A stretch of DNA of 17,763 bases from Candidatus Woesearchaeota archaeon (GTDB lineage: Archaea; Nanobdellota; Nanobdellia; Woesearchaeales; B29-G15). The notes under the pieces are model-generated. The model saw only the letters and a list, made by a program, of their open reading frames with translations. It made no database searches and had not been told where the DNA came from. The stretch covers positions 1 to 17,763 of the forward strand of contig QMQS01000008.1 in assembly GCA_003650585.1 (NCBI GenBank), written 5' to 3'. How positions within the stretch are numbered: position 1 is the stretch's first letter; every line of letters begins with the position of its first letter. Positions 1 through 5,286 of the stretch are shown here, piece after piece. Made by a program: the position numbers and the translations under genes.

Positions 1-191
1 AGCTCTATCAGCTTTGCAGTGGTCTTCTTAACCCTAATCAGGCCCTTGTTGCTGAGCCACTGAAGTGCTCTAACAACCTCCACCTCTTTGAGTTTGGTTG
101 TTTTGAGAAGTGTATTTAGGTCCGCCTTTGGTTTCAATGCTGTCAAGACCTTTCTCTCATTATTGCTCAAGCTTTCTAACAGTGAAACCAT
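1..191 (-). CDS. pheS: Phenylalanyl-tRNA synthetase alpha subunit, N-terminal part
   Basis: Partial gene leaving the window at base 1; 63 residues are visible, starting at the ATG at 191-189. The peptide is a winged-helix module beginning MVSLLESLSNNERKVL, followed by ALQWLSNKGLIRVKK at about residues 43-57. That RALQWLxxKGL pattern is typical of the N-terminal DNA-binding-like domain of archaeal PheS, which precedes the class II catalytic core. The enzyme charges tRNA-Phe in the cytoplasm as an alpha2-beta2 complex with PheT. The start fits a leaderless transcript from the TATA box at 212-222. The catalytic domain lies outside the window, so the call rests on the N-terminal domain only. A free winged-helix regulator is the alternative, but the match to PheS is good. 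Confidence 0.8.
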   Translation of the reverse strand, partial: MVSLLESLSNNERKVLTALKPKADLNTLLKTTKLKEVEVVRALQWLSNKGLIRVKKTTAKLIE

Positions 192-211
192 TGGGAGAAA
201 CTAAAAAGAGT

Positions 212-222
212 GTTTATTTAAA
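212..222 (-). promoter_or_regulatory. TATA box of pheS
   Basis: On the minus strand the sequence reads CTTTAAATAAA, centred about 26 bases upstream of the pheS ATG. This predicts a transcription start at or next to the ATG. It sits in the 40-base gap after the TrmB-family gene, so pheS appears to have its own promoter. Confidence 0.6.
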
Positions 223-231
223 GTTTTTGAA

Positions 232-1047
232 TTATTTGAGAATCTCTTCAGCAGGAGGCATTTCCTCCCATGCTTTATCAAAGAGGTGTTGCAGAGCAGA
301 AGCAAATAACGGCGTCTTTACCCATATTCCAATGTCATAGGTTGGATGTACCTCTTTGTCATCAGTAACCATGAAAGTTAGTTGGTCGCCATCAACTATA
401 ACAAACCTTGCGTGTTTGTCTGTGTGGCGTACCTCTGCAAGGTCCTTGAGGTCCTCAATTGCCTTCTTTGTGGACTCGTCCAATGGGGCTGCTATCCTTA
501 TCTTTACACCCCTCTCGCGTGCCTTCTCAAGTGAGCTGCGCAAGCCCTCAAGCTTCCGCAACAATCCTTGGGACGAGGTCATTATTGTTATGTTCTTTTG
601 TGCGTTCTTTATCATGAGGTCCAAGTGGTTATACAAATTGTGCCTCCCCTTCAATGCCCCAGACAGATCAGCTGGGTCAACCAACTCGACGCCTTGGTTG
701 TGGAGGGCCTTAAGCTCCTGCATAATCTCTCCAGCCCTTACCTCATCCAAGCGAGATATTTTTTCGTCAGCCACTCTCTTCATGTGCTTCTTAACCCTAT
801 CAATCACTTCCTCTGGTGGGACTGCCATGTACTTAATGGGCTTCCCAAACTTCTGTATGACAAACCCCTTCTTTTCAAGGCTCTCAAGCACATCATAACT
901 CCTTGACCTGGGCACATTTGCTATATCTGAGAGTTCACCTGCAGTGGAGACTCCCCTGGATAGCAATGCTGTCCATAGCCTCACTTCGTAGAGGTTAAGT
1001 GAGAAATAATGCCTCAATTTGCTTAAAAAATCCTCTTTAACTATCAT
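232..1047 (-). CDS. TrmB-family transcriptional regulator
   Basis: A 271-residue soluble protein. Residues about 10-75 form the winged helix-turn-helix of the TrmB family, including NVPRSRSYDVLESLEKKGFV (44-63), the typical recognition-helix segment. After a coiled linker (about 80-120), the rest resembles the phospholipase-D-like effector domain of TrmB proteins (NITIMTSS, then VKIRIAAP and ARFVIVDGDQLTFMV), which in characterised members binds sugars or other ligands. Length fits the family (about 250-350). The start at 1047 has a strong Shine-Dalgarno GGAGGT six bases upstream, unlike the leaderless neighbours. The ligand cannot be told: no sugar transporter or sugar enzyme lies nearby. 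A 23-bp inverted repeat at its predicted transcription start suggests autoregulation. Confidence 0.88.
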   Translation of the reverse strand: MIVKEDFLSKLRHYFSLNLYEVRLWTALLSRGVSTAGELSDIANVPRSRSYDVLESLEKKGFVIQKFGKPIKYMAVPPEEVIDRVKKHMKRVADEKISRLDEVRAGEIMQELKALHNQGVELVDPADLSGALKGRHNLYNHLDLMIKNAQKNITIMTSSQGLLRKLEGLRSSLEKARERGVKIRIAAPLDESTKKAIEDLKDLAEVRHTDKHARFVIVDGDQLTFMVTDDKEVHPTYDIGIWVKTPLFASALQHLFDKAWEEMPPAEEILK

Positions 1048-1053
1048 TTTAAG

Positions 1054-1059
1054 ACCTCC
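1054..1059 (-). promoter_or_regulatory. Shine-Dalgarno sequence of the TrmB-family gene
   Basis: GGAGGT on the minus strand, six bases before the ATG at 1047. It fixes that start and indicates a leadered transcript. Confidence 0.7.
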
Positions 1060-1136
1060 GTTTTTTGAATATGACCCCTCCCCAGCCTCTGTGGGTTCTT
1101 TTCACTCACATTGAATAGTACCCACTTTTTGAAAAC

Positions 1137-1159
1137 TAATAGTGGTAATAATACTATTA
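1137..1159. promoter_or_regulatory. Inverted repeat, candidate operator of the TrmB-family gene
   Basis: Perfect inverted repeat TAATAGT (1137-1143), nine-base spacer, ACTATTA (1153-1159). It starts directly downstream of the transcription start (about 1160, minus strand) predicted from the TATA-like sequence at 1182-1190. This is a position where a bound repressor would block initiation. Binding by the adjacent regulator is an inference; no second copy was noticed elsewhere in the window. Confidence 0.45.
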
Positions 1160-1181
1160 CAGGATTACAAAGAATAACTAG

Positions 1182-1190
1182 TATATAAAA
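1182..1190 (-). promoter_or_regulatory. TATA box of the TrmB-family gene
   Basis: TTTTATATA on the minus strand. It predicts initiation near 1160 and a leader of about 110 bases, which is consistent with the Shine-Dalgarno before the start codon. The leader also contains a 6-bp inverted repeat, GTGGGT (1091-1096) and ACCCAC (1120-1125), that could form a weak hairpin. Confidence 0.45.
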
Positions 1191-1224
1191 TTTTTTATTC
1201 TCCAGTTTAGAAGATAAACCAAAA

Positions 1225-1234
1225 TTTTTTATAC
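1225..1234 (+). promoter_or_regulatory. TATA box of rnhB
   Basis: TTTTTTATAC centred about 28 bases before the rnhB ATG at 1258, with no Shine-Dalgarno between them. This suggests a leaderless or nearly leaderless transcript. Confidence 0.55.
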
Positions 1235-1257
1235 ACCTCACTGCTTATCTAAAATTA

Positions 1258-1899
1258 ATGATATGCGGGATAGACGAAGCGGGTAGGGGGGCAGTGCTTG
1301 GTCCCTTGGTGATTGCAGGGGTTGGTTTCAATGAAAATAACCTAAGCAAACTTGAAAAACTTGGTGTTTGTGATTCAAAACTCCTAACCCCAAAGCAAAG
1401 GGAGTTGTTGTTTGATAAGATACTTGGGCTTTGCTCTAACCACCACATAGTAATGATTGAATGTGAGCAAATTGATAGCCGATTTGCAAATAGCAAGAAC
1501 CTTAACACATTGGAGATTGAGGGCTTCAAAGAGATATTGAAAAGACTGAACCCAAAAAGGGCATATGTGGACTCAGTGCTAAGGAACGCAGCCAAACTCA
1601 AGCAAGAGCTCTCTAAAGTGAGTAATGCTGAGTTGGTGGTGGAGCACAAGGCAGATGCAAGCTACACTGTGGTTGGGGCTGCCTCTATTATTGCCAAGGT
1701 CTTAAGGGATAGGAAGGTAAAAGAGATAGAGAAGAGGTTAAGCATAGAAGTCGGCTCGGGTTACCCCTCAGACCCAAAAACAGTTAGATTCCTTGAGAGC
1801 CAAGCCACAAACTCACCAACCCCTTTTGTTAGGCAAACCTGGTCATCCTACAAGAAGATTGTTGCAAAGCGCCAACAGACCAAGCTTAGTAGGTTCTGA
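1258..1899 (+). CDS. rnhB: Ribonuclease HII
   Basis: A 213-residue enzyme that nicks the RNA strand of RNA-DNA hybrids and cuts 5' of single ribonucleotides in duplex DNA, for replication and repair. Visible motifs: DEAGRG at 6-11 (catalytic D6, E7, and the GRG backbone-recognition loop), DSKLL at 39-43, YVDS with catalytic D105, EHKADASY with D133, then GAASIIAKVLRD, and GSGYPSDP at 166-173. The tail RQTWSSYK (192-199) is the archaeal HII signature. Length fits archaeal RNase HII (about 210-230). All four catalytic acids are present. First gene of a likely two-gene unit with RNase HIII, which begins 21 bases after the stop. Confidence 0.95.
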   Translation: MICGIDEAGRGAVLGPLVIAGVGFNENNLSKLEKLGVCDSKLLTPKQRELLFDKILGLCSNHHIVMIECEQIDSRFANSKNLNTLEIEGFKEILKRLNPKRAYVDSVLRNAAKLKQELSKVSNAELVVEHKADASYTVVGAASIIAKVLRDRKVKEIEKRLSIEVGSGYPSDPKTVRFLESQATNSPTPFVRQTWSSYKKIVAKRQQTKLSRF

Positions 1900-1920
1900 C
1901 CTTAGCAATTAATTTGAAAA

Positions 1921-2736
1921 ATGGTTGTGTTAAAATGCAAAGACAAAAGTAAACTCAAGTTACTTGAGAGATACGGCTTAAGAAAAGTGGCCACAAGGAA
2001 TGAGTATGAAGAGGTGAGATACTCTGGGAATGGCACTGTCATTTTGTACAAAACGGGTAAGGTGGTGGTGCAAGGTAGGGGCTCACAAGTGGCACAACTT
2101 GAAGCTATGTTAATTAAATCTGGTGCTATTAATGCTTGTCAGTTTGTTGATGTGGACCAAACAATTATTGGTACTGATGAGGCACTCAAGGGTGACACCT
2201 TTGGGGGCTTGGTAGTGGCAGGGGTTAGAGCCAACAAGAAACAGAGGCAGTTGCTGCTCAAGCTGGGTGTGAGGGACTCAAAGTTGCTCCACGCAAAGCA
2301 GGTTTCAGGCTTGTTTAAAGCCATTCTTAAGAGTGTACCATGGGCAAAGGTTGAGCTAGCTCCTGAAGAGTACAATGCCTCGGTTGCCGAGCAGGGTATA
2401 ACTGAGGTGCTAAACAAACTTCACATGGAATGCTATGAGCAACTCAAACAAGATGGCGAGGTACATGTGGTTGACAAATTCCCGGGATGCAGGGTGGGCA
2501 ATGTGGTAATACCACATGCCGAAAGCGAGTTTGTTGAAGTGGCAGCAGCATCAATAATCGCAAGATATTTCGCAATAAAACAGATAAAGCAGCTATCCAA
2601 GGAGGCAGGATTTGAACTCCCAATGGGTAGCACCCACGTAGGCTCTGCCCTTCGCACCCTCAAAGAGAAAGGCATGGAGCTAAGGAGGTTCGCTAAGATT
2701 GGGTTTAGGAATGTGGGGGTTACAAAAGATTTATAA
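1921..2736 (+). CDS. rnhC: Ribonuclease HIII
   Basis: A 271-residue protein. The N-terminal 60 or so residues (EEVRYSGNGTVILYKTGKVV at 30-49) match the TBP-like substrate-binding domain that distinguishes RNase HIII from HII. The catalytic half has TDEALKGDTFGG (85-96; D86, E87), RDSKLL (118-123), VVDKFPG with D185, and HAESEFVEVAAASIIAR (199-215), where E201 replaces the fourth Asp, as is usual for HIII. It degrades RNA in RNA-DNA hybrids. Two oddities: the first Gly of the expected GKG loop is Leu88-89 context (ALKG), and FGP is FGG. No Shine-Dalgarno or clear TATA is seen in the 21-base gap, so cotranscription with rnhB is likely. HIII is mainly bacterial and sporadic in archaea. Confidence 0.85.
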   Translation: MVVLKCKDKSKLKLLERYGLRKVATRNEYEEVRYSGNGTVILYKTGKVVVQGRGSQVAQLEAMLIKSGAINACQFVDVDQTIIGTDEALKGDTFGGLVVAGVRANKKQRQLLLKLGVRDSKLLHAKQVSGLFKAILKSVPWAKVELAPEEYNASVAEQGITEVLNKLHMECYEQLKQDGEVHVVDKFPGCRVGNVVIPHAESEFVEVAAASIIARYFAIKQIKQLSKEAGFELPMGSTHVGSALRTLKEKGMELRRFAKIGFRNVGVTKDL

Positions 2737-2738
2737 AT
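2730..2738 (+). promoter_or_regulatory. TATA box of the redox cassette
   Basis: TTTATAAAT overlapping the RNase HIII stop codon, centred 30 bases before the ATG at 2764. It should drive the three-gene unit 2764-3444. Confidence 0.55.
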
Positions 2739-2763
2739 CATTTGTTAAAAATTCTTACTCAAT

Positions 2764-3039
2764 ATGAAAGAAAGCGAAGAGCCAATAGATGAGAGCGATA
2801 TATATTCGGATAACTCCAGGGACGAACTGGTTGAGGACGACGAGATGTCTCCAGAAGAGGAGGGGTTTATGAAGGGGTTTGAGAGTGACAGCAAATCTGT
2901 TTATTGCGCTCAGTGCAAAAAGATAATCATAGACCCAGATGACGCAATTGAGGGAGAGATAGACGGTGAGATTTACCTCTTCTGCTCAGAGGAGTGTTAT
3001 CTAAAGTTTCAAAAAAGCCACAAAGAGGTTGAGGAATGA
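2764..3039 (+). CDS. Small acidic protein with a treble-clef Zn finger (TRASH/YHS-like)
   Basis: A 91-residue protein with two parts. Residues 1-45 are strongly acidic and probably disordered, ending in a short SPEEEGFMKGF segment that looks like a conserved helix. Residues 46-84 carry CAQC (C48, C51) and FCSEECYLKF (C74, C78), the pattern of TRASH/YHS-type fingers that bind zinc or other soft metals. Function is unknown; such domains occur in metal sensors and metal chaperones. No DNA-binding domain is visible. Its stop overlaps the next start by four bases (ATGA), and the next genes encode a thiol-rich DUF1858 protein and a ferredoxin. A role in metal or redox handling is therefore plausible but not shown. 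Confidence 0.7.
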   Translation: MKESEEPIDESDIYSDNSRDELVEDDEMSPEEEGFMKGFESDSKSVYCAQCKKIIIDPDDAIEGEIDGEIYLFCSEECYLKFQKSHKEVEE

Positions 3040-3248
3040 GAATAAACAAAGATATGACTTTTGCTGAGATACTCTCCCACTGCCCAGAATGCGGAGAGGT
3101 TCTTTTCAAGTTTGGGCTCCACTGTATAGGATGCCACCTTTCGCCTGCTGAAACACTCGAGCAGGGTGCCAAAGCCCATGGGCTCTCCGATTCTCAGGTA
3201 GATGAGATGATTAAGGAGCTCAACAAGAAACTAAAAGACAAGGGGTGA
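3036..3248 (+). CDS. DUF1858-domain redox-disulfide protein
   Basis: A 70-residue protein made entirely of a DUF1858 domain (hybrid-cluster-protein-associated redox disulfide family). It runs from the typical opening KDMTFAEILSHCPECGEVLF, through FGLHCIGC (C30, C33), to a helical C-terminus. C16 and C19 form a second CxxC, which not all members have. The domain is thought to carry a redox-active or metal-binding thiol pair; its biochemical role is poorly defined. It overlaps the upstream gene by ATGA, with GAGGT just upstream, and lies four bases before the ferredoxin gene, so the three are almost certainly one transcript. Confidence 0.82.
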   Translation: MRINKDMTFAEILSHCPECGEVLFKFGLHCIGCHLSPAETLEQGAKAHGLSDSQVDEMIKELNKKLKDKG

Positions 3249-3252
3249 GATT

Positions 3253-3444
3253 ATGGCTTATAAGATAAAGTTCAATGAAGAGGAGTGTATTGGTTGTGGT
3301 GCCTGTGTCGCTGTGTGTGGAGAAAACTGGGAACTAAAGGATGGAAAAGCCCACCCAAAGAAGACTGAGGTGGAAGAGAAGGGTTGTAATGAGGATGCTG
3401 CTGAGACTTGCCCCATGAACTGTATTTCCATTGAAGAGGTTTGA
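3253..3444 (+). CDS. Ferredoxin, single [4Fe-4S] cluster type
   Basis: A 63-residue soluble electron carrier. CIGCGACVAVC gives C12, C15, C18 and C22; later come C45, C53 (CP) and C57. By comparison with Thermococcales-type monocluster ferredoxins, C12, C15, C18 and C53 should ligate one [4Fe-4S] cluster, and C22/C45 are placed like the known structural disulfide pair. C57 is an extra cysteine. The second CxxCxxC motif of two-cluster ferredoxins is absent. The start has the Shine-Dalgarno GGTGA (3244-3248) four bases upstream, overlapping the DUF1858 stop codon. Partner enzymes are not in the window. Confidence 0.9.
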   Translation: MAYKIKFNEEECIGCGACVAVCGENWELKDGKAHPKKTEVEEKGCNEDAAETCPMNCISIEEV

Positions 3445-3460
3445 ATTTCGCACCCATAAA

Positions 3461-3469
3461 CTTAAATAT
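3461..3469 (+). promoter_or_regulatory. TATA box of grx-trxB
   Basis: CTTAAATAT predicts a start near 3490, leaving a leader of about 20 bases that contains the Shine-Dalgarno. This makes grx-trxB a separate transcription unit from the ferredoxin genes. Confidence 0.5.
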
Positions 3470-3482
3470 CATGCGATGTTTC

Positions 3483-3505
3483 TCACCCCAAAAGTTGTGG
3501 GGTGA
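3483..3505. promoter_or_regulatory. Inverted repeat over the grx start region, candidate operator
   Basis: Perfect inverted repeat TCACCCC (3483-3489), nine-base spacer, GGGGTGA (3499-3505). It spans the predicted transcription start and its right arm contains the Shine-Dalgarno GGTGAT (3501-3506). It could be a protein operator. If transcription starts farther upstream, it could be an RNA hairpin hiding the ribosome binding site. Confidence 0.45.
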
Positions 3506-3510
3506 TTGAA

Positions 3511-3744
3511 ATGCCCAAGGTTAAGGTTTACTCGACTTCCACTTGTCCTTATTGTCACATGGCGAAGGAATTCTTACGACAGAATAATGTGGAGTTCGAG
3601 GACATAAATGTGGAAGAGGATAGGGGTGCTGCTGAAGAGATGGTGAGAAAGAGTGGTCAGTATGGTGTGCCTGTAATAGAGGTTGATGGTGAGATTGTGG
3701 TGGGGTTTGATAGAGAGAGGCTTAAGCAACTCCTAAAAATCTGA
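3511..3744 (+). CDS. Glutaredoxin-like protein (CPYC)
   Basis: A 77-residue thioredoxin-fold protein with the glutaredoxin active site CPYC (C12-C15), the cis-Pro loop YGVPVIEVDG, and a C-terminal helix FDRERLKQLLKI. Short CPYC proteins of this kind act as thiol-disulfide carriers (NrdH/Mj0307-like) and are often reduced by a thioredoxin reductase. The next gene, two bases after the stop, encodes such a reductase, so it is the probable partner. A GTG nine bases farther upstream would add three residues, but that codon lies inside the GGTGAT Shine-Dalgarno, so the ATG at 3511 is chosen. Confidence 0.9.
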   Translation: MPKVKVYSTSTCPYCHMAKEFLRQNNVEFEDINVEEDRGAAEEMVRKSGQYGVPVIEVDGEIVVGFDRERLKQLLKI

Positions 3745-3746
3745 GC

Positions 3747-4658
3747 ATGGCACAAGAAATATTTGATGTGGCTATAATCGGGGCAGGACCAGCAGGTGTT
3801 ACTGCTGGTATCTATGCCCTCCGCTATAATCTCAAAACCATTGTAATCAGCCCAAATATCGGGGGTTGGATTTCCAAGACACCAGTCATTGAGAACTGGC
3901 CTGGTGTGCTTAAGATAAGTGGAGTGGAGTTAGCCCAGAGATTCCAAGAGCACTTGAGGTCGCTTCAACCAGAGCTTGTAGAAGAAAAGGCCTTAGAAAT
4001 TAAAAATGAAGGAAACATCTTCACTATCAAAACAGAGGGCTCATCAGAGTTCAAGGCAAGAGCTATAATCCTTGCCACTGGTTCTGAAAAGCGAAAATTG
4101 AATGTGCCTGGGGAGCAGGAATTCTTGGGCAGGGGTGTGAGTTACTGTGCCACATGTGATGGTCCGCTTTTCCGGGGGAAGAGGGTTGCTGTTGTTGGTG
4201 GAGGTGACTCTGCTGCTGTTTCTGCACTGATGCTCTCTGAGTATGCAGAAAAGGTATACATAATCGTAAGGGAATCAGAGATGATTGCAAAGCCCGCAAG
4301 GGTAGATCAAATTACGGCTAAGGCAAATATCGAAGTTATTTACAACACCACAATTAAAGAGATGTTTGGCGATAAGATGCTGCAGGGCGTGAGGTTGAGT
4401 GATGGTAAAGAGCTCGAGGTAGAGGGTGTGTTTGTGGAGATAGGCATGATACCAAACAACAAACTGGCAAAGCAATTGGGTTTGGAATTGGACACTAGGG
4501 GGTTGATTGTGGTAAGAGAGGACCAATCCACAAGCATCGAGGGTGTTTTTGCAGCAGGGGATGTTAGCACTGGCTCAAACAGGTTTGCCCAAATAATCTC
4601 TGCTGCTGCTGAGGGGGCAATAGCAGCCAACTCAGTCTACAAATCGCTAAAGTCTTAA
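3747..4658 (+). CDS. trxB: Thioredoxin reductase-like flavoprotein
   Basis: A 303-residue FAD protein of the low-molecular-weight thioredoxin reductase family. FAD fold: VAIIGAGPAG (8-17) and GVFAAGD (266-272). Redox pair: YCATCDG (C134, C137). Nucleotide-binding fold: VVGGGDSA (149-156). The following motif that normally binds the 2'-phosphate of NADPH (HRRxxxR) reads VRESEMI at 174-180, so most of those basic residues are missing and NADPH is unlikely to be the preferred donor. The likely protein substrate is the glutaredoxin-like protein encoded two bases upstream. Length is normal for the family (about 300-330). Confidence 0.9.
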   Translation: MAQEIFDVAIIGAGPAGVTAGIYALRYNLKTIVISPNIGGWISKTPVIENWPGVLKISGVELAQRFQEHLRSLQPELVEEKALEIKNEGNIFTIKTEGSSEFKARAIILATGSEKRKLNVPGEQEFLGRGVSYCATCDGPLFRGKRVAVVGGGDSAAVSALMLSEYAEKVYIIVRESEMIAKPARVDQITAKANIEVIYNTTIKEMFGDKMLQGVRLSDGKELEVEGVFVEIGMIPNNKLAKQLGLELDTRGLIVVREDQSTSIEGVFAAGDVSTGSNRFAQIISAAAEGAIAANSVYKSLKS

Positions 4659-4679
4659 TTCTCAGCACTGAACCAAAAG

Positions 4680-4689
4680 TTTATAATAT
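4680..4689 (+). promoter_or_regulatory. TATA box of the HIT pair
   Basis: TTTATAATAT centred 26 bases before the ATG at 4711, which supports that ATG over the GTG at 4708 and a leaderless transcript. Confidence 0.55.
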
Positions 4690-4710
4690 CAAATGGTATA
4701 ATTTGGTGTG

Positions 4711-5286
4711 ATGAGTGCAGCAGAAACCCAACAATGCATATTCTGTAAGATAATCTCTGGAGAGATACCCTCATTTAAGGTGTATGAAGACGACAAGTGT
4801 GTTGCTGTGCTGGATATCAACCCAGCAACAAAGGGTCATCTCCTTCTTATGCCAAAGCAACACTATGCCTACCTTGCAGAGATGCCAGAGGAATTAGTGG
4901 CGCATCTCGGGCAGGTTTCCAAGTGGCTTGCCCACTCTGCAATAAAGCTCTTCAGTGCCACAGGGATTAGCATATTCTCTGCTATTGGGGCTGTGGCTGG
5001 ACAGAATGCCCCCCATGCAATTATACACATAATACCAAGGTATGAGGGGGACGCGGCAGACCTGATGCTCAAGAGGACCAAGGTGGCAGCTGAAAGCCTA
5101 AGCAAACTAAAGGAGGCACTTGCCCAGAGCTTGAAAAAGGAGCTTGGCTATACTGAAAGCAAACCACAAAAGGAAGAAGAAGCTCAAAAGCAAGAAAAGG
5201 TTGAGAAGCCCAAAGAGGAGACCGAAGCAAAGCCAGACTTGGATTCAATAACAGCCCTCCTCTCTGGAGGTGAGGGTGATGGCTGA
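4711..5286 (+). CDS. HIT-family protein lacking the nucleophilic histidine, copy 1
   Basis: A 191-residue protein. Residues about 8-115 form a HIT domain: CIFCKIISGEIPS (Zn-type CxxC), the core YEDDKCVAVLDINPATKGH with LLLMPKQHY, then the triad region QNAPHAIIHIIPR. In active HIT hydrolases the triad is HxHxHxx and the middle His attacks the phosphate. Here the first and third His remain but the middle one is Ile. Classical nucleotidyl hydrolase activity is therefore doubtful; nucleotide binding may persist. Residues about 140-185 are a charged Lys/Glu linker, followed by a short hydrophobic end LDSITALL. The stop overlaps the second HIT gene by eight bases, so the two are made together and may form a heterodimer, since HIT proteins are normally dimers. 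Confidence 0.88.
   Translation: MSAAETQQCIFCKIISGEIPSFKVYEDDKCVAVLDINPATKGHLLLMPKQHYAYLAEMPEELVAHLGQVSKWLAHSAIKLFSATGISIFSAIGAVAGQNAPHAIIHIIPRYEGDAADLMLKRTKVAAESLSKLKEALAQSLKKELGYTESKPQKEEEAQKQEKVEKPKEETEAKPDLDSITALLSGGEGDG
5266..5273 (+). promoter_or_regulatory. Shine-Dalgarno sequence of HIT copy 2
   Basis: GGAGGTGA, a near-complete match to the 16S 3' end, five bases before the ATG at 5279. It lies inside the end of HIT copy 1 and selects that ATG over the upstream GTG codons at 5270 and 5276. Confidence 0.7.

Noticed and set aside
356..906. Long plus-strand frames opposite the TrmB-family gene
   Set aside because: They are antisense shadows of a well-supported gene and show no recognisable domains.
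1044..1241. A 65-codon minus-strand frame filling the space between the TrmB-family gene and rnhB, ending ATGA on the regulator start
   Set aside because: It covers both promoters and the inverted repeat, its start has no Shine-Dalgarno, and its composition looks like AT-rich spacer. Only a short part could lie in the leader, as noted in the findings.
3502..3510. GTG start for the glutaredoxin-like protein
   Set aside because: The GTG is part of the Shine-Dalgarno GGTGAT for the ATG at 3511.
5270..5278. Upstream GTG starts for HIT copy 2
   Set aside because: They fall within or too close to the GGAGGTGA ribosome binding site, which is properly spaced for the ATG at 5279.
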